Below, piece after piece: positions 1 to 8,295 of a stretch of DNA of 64,000 bases. A program made the translations under genes and the position numbers. Numbering within the stretch: position 1 is the first letter of the stretch; each line of letters begins with the position of its first letter. The DNA lies in contig NZ_WAIE01000001.1 of the NCBI RefSeq assembly GCF_008830225.1, positions 496,001 to 560,000 of the forward strand, in the 5' to 3' direction. The notes under the pieces are model-generated. The model ran no database searches. It was given only the letters and a program-made list of their open reading frames with translations, and was not told where the DNA came from. This DNA is from Pseudodesulfovibrio senegalensis (GTDB lineage: Bacteria; Desulfobacterota; Desulfovibrionia; Desulfovibrionales; Desulfovibrionaceae).

Positions 1-44
1 TCCTGTTCATGGAAGACGCCGGGCGAAAAATTCCTTGCAAAACC

Positions 45-521
45 TTATTCTTCGTTTTGCTTTTTTGCTGCCAGTTCCACGGCGCGCACGATTGTTTCGT
101 ACCCGGTGCAGCGGCACAGGTTGCCCGCATGGCCCACGCGGATTTCCTCGCGGCTCGGCTTCTCACCCTTGTGGTTTTCCAGAAACGATGTGGTGGTCAT
201 GACCAGCCCGGGCGTGCAGAAGCCGCACTGCACGGCTCCGGCCTCCACATAGGCCTGCTGCACCGGCGAGAGTTCGCCGTTTCTGCTTTCGCCTTCTGCC
301 GTGCGGATGTTCTTGCCGTGGGCCCACATGGCCAGATAGATGCACGAATCCACGGGCACGTCGTCCACCAGCACGGTGCATGCGCCGCATTCGCCCACGC
401 CGCAGCCCTGCTTGACGCTGGTGAATCCCTGCTGGCGCAATACGTCCATGAGCGAGGCGCGCACGTCGATGTCCAGGGTCAGTTCTTTATTGTTCACGGT
501 CATGGTGATGGTGCGCTTCAT
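45..521 (-). CDS. xdhC: Xanthine dehydrogenase-type [2Fe-2S] subunit XdhC
   Basis: Small iron-sulfur subunit of a three-subunit molybdenum hydroxylase; it carries electrons from the Mo site toward the FAD subunit. It has 158 residues, usual for the family. Seen: the plant-ferredoxin-type motif CGVGECGAC in the N-terminal half, then GFCTPG and LCRCTGY in the C-terminal helical domain, so both [2Fe-2S] clusters have all ligands. The ATG at 521 overlaps the stop of the FAD-subunit gene (ATGA), showing translational coupling. The order Mo-FAD-FeS matches E. coli xdhABC. Last gene of the purine operon inside the window. Substrate (hypoxanthine or xanthine) is inferred from the neighbours. Confidence 0.93.
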   Translation of the reverse strand: MKRTITMTVNNKELTLDIDVRASLMDVLRQQGFTSVKQGCGVGECGACTVLVDDVPVDSCIYLAMWAHGKNIRTAEGESRNGELSPVQQAYVEAGAVQCGFCTPGLVMTTTSFLENHKGEKPSREEIRVGHAGNLCRCTGYETIVRAVELAAKKQNEE

Positions 522-1396
522 GCTACCTGCTCCCCGAGTTTTGCGGCTGCTTCGGTGATGACCCGTGCGGCCAGCGTGCGGATGACGTGCATCCTGAATT
601 CCTTGGTGGCGCGCCACGACGTGCGCGGCTTCACGTCCTGTTCCACGGCCTGCGCTATAGCATCCAGCGTGTCCGTGGTCAGCGGCTGTCCGGCGGCTGT
701 TTTTTCGGCCTCGGGGCAACGGATGGGCGTGGGCGCGGAAACCGTGTAGGCCAGCCGCAGTTCGGCAATGGCGCCGTTTTTCGTGCGTAGCCCGGCAGCG
801 CAGCCGATGGTGGCAATGTCCATGGCCTCGCGCATGGCGTATTTGTAATAGGCCGCGCCCATGTTTTCGTGGTTTTCCGGCCGGATGCGAAAATGCGTGA
901 GCAGGTCGCCGGTTTTCAGGTTCACGCGGCCCGGCCCGGCGTGAAAGCCGAGCACCGGTTCCACGCGCTCGCCGTCCGGGCTCTGGATCACCAGATCCAC
1001 CTCGTGCACCAGCGCGGCGCAGGCGCTGTCCGCACTGACCGCGCCGTTGCAGATGTTGCCGCCCATGGTGCCCCGGTTGCGCACCTGCGGGCCACCCACC
1101 GTGGCCACGGATTCGCCGATGACCGGCACGAATTCGCGCACCAGCGGGCTGTTCATGATTTCGGTGAACGAGGCCAGCGCGCCGATGCAGATGGAGCCGT
1201 CGTCCTCTTTCCATATGCGGCGCAGTTCGTCCAGCCTGTTGATGTCCACGAGGTTGCGGTAGTCGGCGTGGCCTTCGTGCAGCCGGATGAGCACGTCCGT
1301 GCCCCCGGCGATGACCCGCGCGTTTTCATCCTCGGCCAGCGCGCGCACCGCGTCCTGCACGCTTTCGGCCATATGGTATTTTTCAATGGGAAACAT
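518..1396 (-). CDS. xdhB: Xanthine dehydrogenase-type FAD-binding subunit XdhB
   Basis: FAD subunit of the XdhABC-type molybdenum hydroxylase; it passes electrons from the Fe-S clusters to the external acceptor. It has 292 residues, normal for CoxM/XdhB proteins. Seen: the FAD-contact motif around VIAGGTDVL near residues 28-36 and the second one, GGPQVRNRGTMGGNI, in the middle. The start is the ATG at 1396, 11 bases after the Mo-subunit stop, with an AGGAG-like site upstream. The stop overlaps the start of xdhC. The two other molybdenum hydroxylases in this operon could use this subunit or YgfM; the sequence does not decide. Confidence 0.92.
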   Translation of the reverse strand: MFPIEKYHMAESVQDAVRALAEDENARVIAGGTDVLIRLHEGHADYRNLVDINRLDELRRIWKEDDGSICIGALASFTEIMNSPLVREFVPVIGESVATVGGPQVRNRGTMGGNICNGAVSADSACAALVHEVDLVIQSPDGERVEPVLGFHAGPGRVNLKTGDLLTHFRIRPENHENMGAAYYKYAMREAMDIATIGCAAGLRTKNGAIAELRLAYTVSAPTPIRCPEAEKTAAGQPLTTDTLDAIAQAVEQDVKPRTSWRATKEFRMHVIRTLAARVITEAAAKLGEQVA

Positions 1397-1407
1397 GGGG
1401 CATCTCC

Positions 1408-3690
1408 TCAGATCAGTCCTGCATCGTGAAAATGAGTGAACAACGCCTTGGGAGACATGGGCATGCGGTTCACGGCCACGCCCGTGGCATCGAGAATGGC
1501 GTTGCGGATGGCCGGGCCGGGCGAGATCACGGGCGGTTCGCCAAGGGACTTGTTGCCGTAGGCCCCGGTGGGCTCCGTGGTCTCCACGAACGCGCAGCCG
1601 AGGTCCGGCGTGTCCACGCAGGTGGGGATCTTGTAGTCCAGCAGGTTGTTGTTCAGCACGCGGCCGTTTTCCGGGTTCGTGAGCAGCTCCTCGTAGAGCG
1701 CCATGCCAACGGCCATGCCCATGCCGCCGTGTACCTGTCCTTCGGCCAGCAGGGGATGGATGATCGTGCCCGCGTCGTGCACGTTGAGAATCTGGTGCAC
1801 GCGGACCTTGCACATGGGAATGTCCACCTCAAGGTCCACGAAGGTGCAGCCGAACGAGGGCGCGTTGGTGCGGGTCTTGTGCGAGACGTCCGCGGTGAGC
1901 TGGCCCCCGCGCTGTTTGTGGTAGTATGCGTCGATGGCCAGTTCCGCGAGGCTGGTGACCACGCGCTCCGGCCGGTTGGCGTTGACCACGTTGCCGTCCA
2001 CGACGTCCAGCCCTTCGGCGGCCTTGCCGGTCATTTTCCGGGCATGGTCGAGGATGGCGGCCTTGAGCTGCAGGGCGGCCTTTTTGATGGCCGGAGCCAC
2101 CACGTATGTCTGGCGCGAGGCATAGGCTCCGGTGTCAAAGGGAGCCACGTCCGTGTCCTGCGTGGTGACCACGTGGATTTTGTCGTAGGATACGCCCAGC
2201 GTCTCCGCAGCCATCTGCGCAAAGGCCGTGTCCGAACCCTGCCCGATTTCGGTCGCCCCCACCTGCATGTGCACGGAGCCGTCCTGGTTGAGGATCAAAC
2301 GGCAGCCCGCGATTTCCACGCACACAGGGTAGGTGCCCGAGCCGTAGCTGAAACAGGCCACGCCCAGCCCGCGCCGCACCGGACCCTGCTGGTGGGCAAA
2401 GCGGCGTTTCTTTTCGTCCCAGCGGATCAGTTCGCGGCCTTTTTCCAGGCACTCCACCATGCCCGCGCTGCGGATGGGCTTGTTGCTCAGGGGATTGACG
2501 TCCAGCTCCCGGGCCACGTTTTTGATGCGGAAATCCACGGAATCCATGCCGATCTCGCGGGCAAGGTCTTCAAGCACGCACTCCAGCCCGAAGATGACCT
2601 GCGGCGAACCGTAGGCGCGCATGGCCCCGGCCGCCGGGATGTTGGCATAGTGGGTCAGGGCGGAAAAGCGGATGGCGTTGCGCGGGTAGAGGTTGCAGGA
2701 TTTTGCGCCCCCGGCCGAGGGGATGGAGTGGCCGTGGGAGGCATAGGCCCCGGTGTTGGAAGTCATGGCGATGTCCACGGCCCTGAGCGTGCCGTCCCTG
2801 TCCGCTGCCGCGCGGCAGTCCAGAATCGAGGAATGGCGCGTGCGGGTGCTGGTCATGCACTCCTCGCGGTCCAGCTCCAGCTTGACCGGGCGGCCGTCCA
2901 GCTTCGTGGTCAAGAAGGCCACCATGGGTTCGAGCACCACGTCCTGCTTGTTGCCGAACCCGCCGCCGATGTAGGGCTTGATGATGCGCACATTGCCCCA
3001 CGGCATGTCCAGCGCCTGTCCCACAACGCGGCGGCAGATGTGCGGGATCTGGGTGGAGGTGACCACCACCACGTGCTCGAAGTCGTCCATATAGGCGTAG
3101 GCGATGTGGTTTTCCATGTGGCAGTGCTGCACCACGGGTGTGTAATACTGGCCGGAAACCGAGGAGTCCGCTTCACGTATGGCCGTTTCAAGGTCGCCGC
3201 CCACCTCGAACTGGTGGGACTTGATCACGTTGCCGCCCTTGTGGATGGCGGGCGCGTTTTCGTCCAGTGCGGAGGCCGCGTCCACGCAGACCGGCAATTC
3301 CTCGTATTCCACCAGCACCGCGCGGGCCGCTTCCTTGGCCGCGAGCTTGGTTTCGGCCACCACCACCGCGATCTCGTCGCCGTGGTAGCGCACCTCGCGC
3401 GTGAGCAGCAGCCGGTCGGCCACGTCCGTATGGTCCGGGTCCAGCGAATAGGGATGCCCGGCCGTGGCAAAGAGGATGTCCGGCACGTCTTCATAGGTGA
3501 AGATGGCTTCCACGCCGTCCATGGCCAAGGCTTTGGAAATGTCGATGTTCGTGACCGTGCCGTGGGCGATGGAGCTACGCACGTAGGCTGCGTGCAGCAT
3601 GCCGGGCATGGTGAAGTCGTCGGTGTAGCGGGCCTTGCCCGTGACCTTGGCCACGGCGTCCTTGCGGATGGGTGACGAGCCGACTGTCAT
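1408..3690 (-). CDS. xdhA: Xanthine dehydrogenase-type molybdenum-binding subunit XdhA
   Basis: Molybdopterin-cytosine-dinucleotide subunit, the site of hydroxylation of hypoxanthine or xanthine. It has 760 residues, close to E. coli XdhA. Seen: N-terminal aldehyde-oxidase/XDH hammerhead domain, then the large Mo-binding domain with the loop GGGFGNKQD, AMRAYGSPQ in the position of the family's substrate/Mo-contact loop, QVGATEIGQGSD, and the C-terminal GNKSLGEPP, which holds the catalytic base Glu. The start at 3690 is preferred over an upstream ATG at 3714 because it has GGGAGG just before it and overlaps the yqeB stop. Expected to be cytoplasmic. Confidence 0.93.
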   Translation of the reverse strand: MTVGSSPIRKDAVAKVTGKARYTDDFTMPGMLHAAYVRSSIAHGTVTNIDISKALAMDGVEAIFTYEDVPDILFATAGHPYSLDPDHTDVADRLLLTREVRYHGDEIAVVVAETKLAAKEAARAVLVEYEELPVCVDAASALDENAPAIHKGGNVIKSHQFEVGGDLETAIREADSSVSGQYYTPVVQHCHMENHIAYAYMDDFEHVVVVTSTQIPHICRRVVGQALDMPWGNVRIIKPYIGGGFGNKQDVVLEPMVAFLTTKLDGRPVKLELDREECMTSTRTRHSSILDCRAAADRDGTLRAVDIAMTSNTGAYASHGHSIPSAGGAKSCNLYPRNAIRFSALTHYANIPAAGAMRAYGSPQVIFGLECVLEDLAREIGMDSVDFRIKNVARELDVNPLSNKPIRSAGMVECLEKGRELIRWDEKKRRFAHQQGPVRRGLGVACFSYGSGTYPVCVEIAGCRLILNQDGSVHMQVGATEIGQGSDTAFAQMAAETLGVSYDKIHVVTTQDTDVAPFDTGAYASRQTYVVAPAIKKAALQLKAAILDHARKMTGKAAEGLDVVDGNVVNANRPERVVTSLAELAIDAYYHKQRGGQLTADVSHKTRTNAPSFGCTFVDLEVDIPMCKVRVHQILNVHDAGTIIHPLLAEGQVHGGMGMAVGMALYEELLTNPENGRVLNNNLLDYKIPTCVDTPDLGCAFVETTEPTGAYGNKSLGEPPVISPGPAIRNAILDATGVAVNRMPMSPKALFTHFHDAGLI

Positions 3691-4541
3691 GATCTGCCTC
3701 CCTGTTGTGGGCATACGGCATTGCCGGAAAGGAACCGCGCCAGCACGGCCTCCAGCACGCCGCCGCCGATGGCCAGCGCCTTGTCGGATACCGTGTTGCA
3801 GAAGGTGGGGTTGTCGCGCGGGTCGATGTCTCCGAGTTTGAGGCCCGTGCGTGCCGGGGTGTGGGAGCGCAGCAGGCCGCGCAACACGCCGTCTATTTTC
3901 GCGTATACGGGTTCGCCGCCCACCGTGGCCACCATGTCGCCCTGTCGCACGCGGTCGCCGATGTCCCTGTCCGTGAGAAATTCGCCGTCGCAGGGTGCGC
4001 GCAGCAGCCGCTCGATGGTCTTGCCGCCTATGTTGCCGGGGATGCCGGAGTTGGGCGCGGCCTGCCCCTGCCTGATGACACGGCCCATGTTGTGGCCGCG
4101 CTGTGTCTCGATGACCGCGTGGGCGTCCTTTCCCGCTTCGAAGCCCGGGCCCAGCGCAATGACCAGCGGCGCGTCGTCTGTGCTGGTGCCCAGGCGGTTG
4201 CGCTTGGCAATGAGCGCGTCCACCACCACGTCCGGCTTGAGTTCCTTGAGCACGGTTCCCTGCGGATCGGCCAGCACGGGCAGCTCTCCCGCGTCCCAGC
4301 AGGCCCGGATGCCGGTCATGGCGTCCTCAACGGCGACCAGACGGGCGGTCACGTTTTCCACGCTCACCGTACCGAGGCGCACGGCCTCGGAAAAGGCGGC
4401 CTTGCGGCGCACGGTAAGCGGCTCGGGTGTTTCCAGCATGACGATGTTGCGGAATCCGGCGTTGTAGAGGCGCATGATCACGCCCGAGGCTATGTCCCCG
4501 GCGCTGCGGATGGCGAAGATGAGGTCGTTGAGTTTCTGCAT
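3687..4541 (-). CDS. yqeB: YqeB/EF2563-family selenium-dependent molybdenum hydroxylase system protein
   Basis: Accessory protein of the EF2563 (YqeB) family, which travels with selenium-dependent molybdenum hydroxylases and is thought to act in maturation of the Mo site or its labile selenium; the exact reaction is not settled. It has 284 residues. Seen: an N-terminal Rossmann-like part (IRSAGDIASGVIMRL), a central GPGFEAGKD and RGHNMGRVI segment, and a C-terminal beta-rich region resembling the family. The ATG at 4541 follows a 75-base gap after xdhD, the longest gap in this half of the operon. The stop overlaps xdhA. Its presence supports the selenium reading of the hydroxylase at 14371-16932. 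Confidence 0.88.
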   Translation of the reverse strand: MQKLNDLIFAIRSAGDIASGVIMRLYNAGFRNIVMLETPEPLTVRRKAAFSEAVRLGTVSVENVTARLVAVEDAMTGIRACWDAGELPVLADPQGTVLKELKPDVVVDALIAKRNRLGTSTDDAPLVIALGPGFEAGKDAHAVIETQRGHNMGRVIRQGQAAPNSGIPGNIGGKTIERLLRAPCDGEFLTDRDIGDRVRQGDMVATVGGEPVYAKIDGVLRGLLRSHTPARTGLKLGDIDPRDNPTFCNTVSDKALAIGGGVLEAVLARFLSGNAVCPQQGGRS

Positions 4542-4616
4542 GATTGTTTCAGCCCGGGTCAACCAAGCACGGCACGGCGCGAACGTCAATGCCGGACAGG
4601 GGTATCCCGTTGATTG

Positions 4617-7487
4617 TTACAATGTTCCCATGGCCCGGAGGATTTTTTCCGGGGTAAAGGGCCAGTCGCGTATCCAGACGCCCACGGCGTCGTGGATGGC
4701 CTCGGCAATGGCCGGAGCCGCGCCGTTGGTGGCGATTTCCGATATGGATTTGGCTCCGAAGGGTCCGTGCGGGTCGTCGGTGACCACGAAGTCGGCCCGG
4801 AAGTCTTCCGGGATATCCAGCATGCCGGGCGCGCAGTATTCTTCCATGGTCGGATTTTCGGGCGTGCCTGTTTCGTCCAGCACCATTTCTTCCCAGAGCG
4901 CGTGGCCCATGGACTTGAGCGCGCCGCCGTAAATCTGCCCGGCGGCCAGTTCCGGGTTGATGGGCGTGCCGCAGTCGTGCAGGGCGTGGTATTTCTGCAC
5001 CCGCACCTCGCCGGTGCGTTTGTTGACCGCCACCTGCGCGAAGTGCGCGCCGTAGGGGATGGCATGATGCTCGGTGGTGAAGCTGCCCCTGCCCCAGATG
5101 GGACCGAGGCCTTCGCCGCTTTCCGCGTCGTGCGCTATCTGGGCCAGTGTCAGTTCGCGGGGACCGCCCGTGACCACGCCCGGATAGTCGAGCCGCAGGT
5201 CGTCCACGGAGGTTTCAAGGATGTGCGCGGCCCGCTTGAGCACTTTCTTGTGCAGGTCGCGCGCGGCCAGCATGGCGGCTCCGCCCGAGAAGAACGTGCC
5301 GCTGGAGGCATAGGCCCCGGTGTCGAACGGTGTGGCGTCCGTGTCGCCGGAAACCACGGCCACCTTGTCCAGCGGCACCTGCATGGTCTCGGCGGCCATT
5401 TTCGCCATGACCGTGTCCAGCCCGGTGCCCAGATCCGCGCCGCCCTGCTGCACCAGCACGGAACCGTCCGAGCACAGGCACACGCGTCCGTTGGCCTGAT
5501 CCAGTCCGGGCAGGCCCGAACCCTGCTGGATGATGGCGAAACCCTTGCCGATGCACACGTCCGGGTCGTTCGACGTGGCCGGGGTGTCCAACTCCATGCT
5601 CTGTGCGCCGCGCTTGAGCGCATCGCCCAGCCCGCAGCTTTCAATGTCCGCGGCAACGCCTTCGCGACCTTCGCCGAGGATGCGCATGAGCTCAAGGCGG
5701 CTGCCCTGACGCACGCGGTTCTTTTCGACCACGTCCATGTGCGACATGCCCAGTTCATGGGCCAGTTCGGCAATGGCGGTCTGCAGGGCAAAGGAACCCT
5801 GCGGCGCGCCATAGCCCTGATACGCGCCCGTGGGCAGGATATTGGAATAGAAGATGGTCACCGAAAAGGACACGTTGTCGCACAGGAACAGAGGCAGGGA
5901 CTTGGAGCAGGCGTTCATGGGCACGGTCAGGCAGTGATTGCCGTAGGGACCGGTGTCCGCCTTGGAGTGCATTTCCACGGCCGTGAGCGTGCCGTCCTTT
6001 TTGGCGCCCAGCTTGACACGGATGGTCATGGGATGCCTGCTGGAGCAGGCCGTGAATTCCTCGGTGCGGGTGTAATGCGAGTACACGGGCCGGTTGGTCC
6101 TGTAGGTGGCCCATGCGCACACGTCTTCCAGCAGGATGTCCTGCTTGGAGCCGTAGCCGCCGCCCACGCGTTCCTTGACCACGCGCACCCGGTTCTGGGG
6201 CAGGCCCAGCACCGTGGCCACCAGCCTGCGCACGTGCCACGGCACCTGCGTGCTGGCGTGCACCACCACGCGGTTGTTGTCCATGTGCGTATAGACCACG
6301 TGGGTTTCCGGGGGCGTGCAGTAGATTTGTCCGGTCTTGTAGGTCTGTTCCAGCACCACGTCCGCCTGTTCGAATCCGGCTTCGGTATCGCCCAGCCCGC
6401 CGGAGATGGAGGCCGCGATGTTCTTGCGCGGGTTGGCACCGATGGGGAACTGGTAGGTGATCTTCCCGTCGCGCGGGTCCGAGTCCCTGTTCATTTCGTC
6501 AAGATCGTCGGGTGCGCCCACCACGTATTCCTGCGGGCCGCCGTGCACCAGCGGCGCGCCTTCGCGTTCGGCCTGCTCAATGTTCAGCACCGGCTCCAGC
6601 ACCTCGTATTCGACCCTGATCCGGTCCATGGCGGCCTGCGCGGCCTCATGGGTTTCGGCCACCACGGCGGCCACGCGGTCGCCCACGTGCCGTACCTTGC
6701 GGTTGAACATGCGCCGGTCGTGGGGCGAAGGCTCGGGGAATCCCTGTCCGGCCTGCGTGTAGTTGGTTTCCGGGCAGTTTTCGTGAGTGACGATCAGGTG
6801 CACGCCCGGCATTGTTTCGGCTTCGGAGGTGTCGATTTCGGTGATGTAGGCATGGGCATGGGGACTGCGCAGCATGTGCAGCACCAATGCTTCCGGGGCC
6901 ACGCGGTCTTCCACGAAGGCCTTCATGCCCCCGGCGAGGCCCTGCCCGTCCACGCGGGCGCGGGGTTTGCCCACCTCCCGGTATTCCGGACGGAACGAAG
7001 GCGCGGGTTCCATATCCCGGCCCTGTCTGCGGGCAAGGTACAGCTCGATGGCCGTGAAAAACGGTTCATATCCGCAGTCGCGCACGAACAGGCCGGACAG
7101 GGCGTCCTGAACCTGTGCGCGGTCCGGTTCGGCCACGCGGTTGAGCAGGTCGTGCAGCAGCAGGGCTGCGGCCGGGCTGTTGTAGCCGTCCTGAACGGCC
7201 CCGGAATCCACCAGCGCCCGTTGCAGGTCCGAGAGTTTGCCGGGTTCCGGGCTCAGGGATTCCACAGTGCGGATGTCCCGGCCATGCAGCTGGGCCGCGA
7301 TGAGCCGTTGCGCGGACATGGGCGTTTGGTCCACGAGGATCACGTCGTTGCCGATGTATCCTGTGCCGTCGTCCCCGGAGCGGACCGAGGGGATGTGCAT
7401 GACGGTTTGCAGGAACTTCTGGGCGTTCATGCCCGGTTCCACGGTGACGGTGCGGGCAATGCCGTTGAGCGTGAATTGGATGCGCAT
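4617..7487 (-). CDS. xdhD: XdhD-type fused molybdenum hydroxylase with a cysteine-less ferredoxin domain
   Basis: Large molybdenum hydroxylase of the XdhD (YgfN) type, 956 residues, the same length as I recall for E. coli XdhD. Seen: an N-terminal domain (about 1-165) that aligns in layout with [2Fe-2S] domains but has lost the ligands: SGDDGTGYIG stands for the C-G-x-x-C-G-x-C loop at 37-46, D100 and N103 replace the next pair, and VRD replaces CRC near 135. The Mo domain is intact (GGGYGSKQD, YQGYGAPQGS, FGAKSISEI). It therefore needs another electron carrier or works without its own clusters. Followed by ygfM upstream with 11 bases between. Substrate unknown; purine chemistry is inferred from the operon. 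Confidence 0.9.
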   Translation of the reverse strand: MRIQFTLNGIARTVTVEPGMNAQKFLQTVMHIPSVRSGDDGTGYIGNDVILVDQTPMSAQRLIAAQLHGRDIRTVESLSPEPGKLSDLQRALVDSGAVQDGYNSPAAALLLHDLLNRVAEPDRAQVQDALSGLFVRDCGYEPFFTAIELYLARRQGRDMEPAPSFRPEYREVGKPRARVDGQGLAGGMKAFVEDRVAPEALVLHMLRSPHAHAYITEIDTSEAETMPGVHLIVTHENCPETNYTQAGQGFPEPSPHDRRMFNRKVRHVGDRVAAVVAETHEAAQAAMDRIRVEYEVLEPVLNIEQAEREGAPLVHGGPQEYVVGAPDDLDEMNRDSDPRDGKITYQFPIGANPRKNIAASISGGLGDTEAGFEQADVVLEQTYKTGQIYCTPPETHVVYTHMDNNRVVVHASTQVPWHVRRLVATVLGLPQNRVRVVKERVGGGYGSKQDILLEDVCAWATYRTNRPVYSHYTRTEEFTACSSRHPMTIRVKLGAKKDGTLTAVEMHSKADTGPYGNHCLTVPMNACSKSLPLFLCDNVSFSVTIFYSNILPTGAYQGYGAPQGSFALQTAIAELAHELGMSHMDVVEKNRVRQGSRLELMRILGEGREGVAADIESCGLGDALKRGAQSMELDTPATSNDPDVCIGKGFAIIQQGSGLPGLDQANGRVCLCSDGSVLVQQGGADLGTGLDTVMAKMAAETMQVPLDKVAVVSGDTDATPFDTGAYASSGTFFSGGAAMLAARDLHKKVLKRAAHILETSVDDLRLDYPGVVTGGPRELTLAQIAHDAESGEGLGPIWGRGSFTTEHHAIPYGAHFAQVAVNKRTGEVRVQKYHALHDCGTPINPELAAGQIYGGALKSMGHALWEEMVLDETGTPENPTMEEYCAPGMLDIPEDFRADFVVTDDPHGPFGAKSISEIATNGAAPAIAEAIHDAVGVWIRDWPFTPEKILRAMGTL

Positions 7488-7498
7488 GATGCTTCTCC

Positions 7499-8272
7499 CT
7501 ATGCGTGTTGCCCGATGCAGTGCGCCGCAGCAGCGCCGCACAGGTGGCGGAAATAGTCGTCTGATCCCAGCCAGTGCCCGGTGGGTGCAATCTCGCTGGC
7601 CGCCTGTCTGGCGATCTGCTCGGTATCGGCACCCGATGCCAGCAGGGCTTCGGTTTCAGGCAGCCGGGTCAACCCGATGCCCGCGCCCGAAACCGCGATC
7701 ACGGGATTGTCGCCATCAGTGTCGCGGCCCACGGCCATGTTCATGAGCAGAGGGCCGCGCTGCGAACGGTTTTGACGGAACAGCGCGCAGCGGCGTTTGC
7801 CTTGTGCGGGCACGGTCACGGAAAGGATGAGCGCGTCCGAGGTTCCGGAAACGTATTCCTCCACGCTCATTTCGCCCTGGTCCGCGGTCTGCACCGTGGC
7901 TTGCAGGGCCATGAGCGCGGCCGCAGTGAACGAGTCGTGTTTGCGCGCGGCAATGTCGCCGCCAACGGTGTGCTGGTTGCGCATGTGGCGGGAGCGCAGG
8001 AACCCGGCGGCTTCACGCAGGGCCTGCGGCATGTCCGGGTGGTCGGCCACGGATTGCAGGGTGGCGCACGCGCCGATGATCACGTCGTCGCGCCCGGTGG
8101 CGATGCTTTCCAGCCCGAGACCGGCCAGCGAGACCGCGCAGTCGCAGCCCGCCCCGGAGTCCGGGGCGTTGATCTGTGCGCCGCCGCCCATGTAGCAGGC
8201 GCGGCCCTGATGCTTGCGGAACAGGTCCACGGCCTGTTCAATGCTTTCCGGTCGGTGGTATTCCCTGATCAT
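7499..8272 (-). CDS. ygfM: YgfM-type FAD-binding subunit of a molybdenum hydroxylase
   Basis: FAD-binding protein of the CoxM/XdhB family, 257 residues. Seen: MGGGAQINAP near residues 28-37 in place of the usual AGGTDL loop, and SRHMRNQHTVGGDIA, the second flavin motif, near 94-108. It lies between ygfK and xdhD in a tight run of genes, the association known from E. coli (ygfK-ssnA-ygfM-xdhD). It probably provides the flavin site for XdhD or links that enzyme with YgfK. The ATG at 8272 is the only good start; the next gene upstream in the operon ends 23 bases before it. Confidence 0.88.
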   Translation of the reverse strand: MIREYHRPESIEQAVDLFRKHQGRACYMGGGAQINAPDSGAGCDCAVSLAGLGLESIATGRDDVIIGACATLQSVADHPDMPQALREAAGFLRSRHMRNQHTVGGDIAARKHDSFTAAALMALQATVQTADQGEMSVEEYVSGTSDALILSVTVPAQGKRRCALFRQNRSQRGPLLMNMAVGRDTDGDNPVIAVSGAGIGLTRLPETEALLASGADTEQIARQAASEIAPTGHWLGSDDYFRHLCGAAAAHCIGQHA

Positions 8273-8295
8273 GTCGGGTCCTCCGGTTGTGTTGT

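Noticed and set aside
1426-3675. A 749-codon plus-strand open frame opposite xdhA
   Set aside because: Shadow frame in a GC-rich gene.
4614-7556. A 980-codon plus-strand open frame opposite xdhD
   Set aside because: Shadow of the molybdenum hydroxylase, no ribosome site and no recognisable domain.
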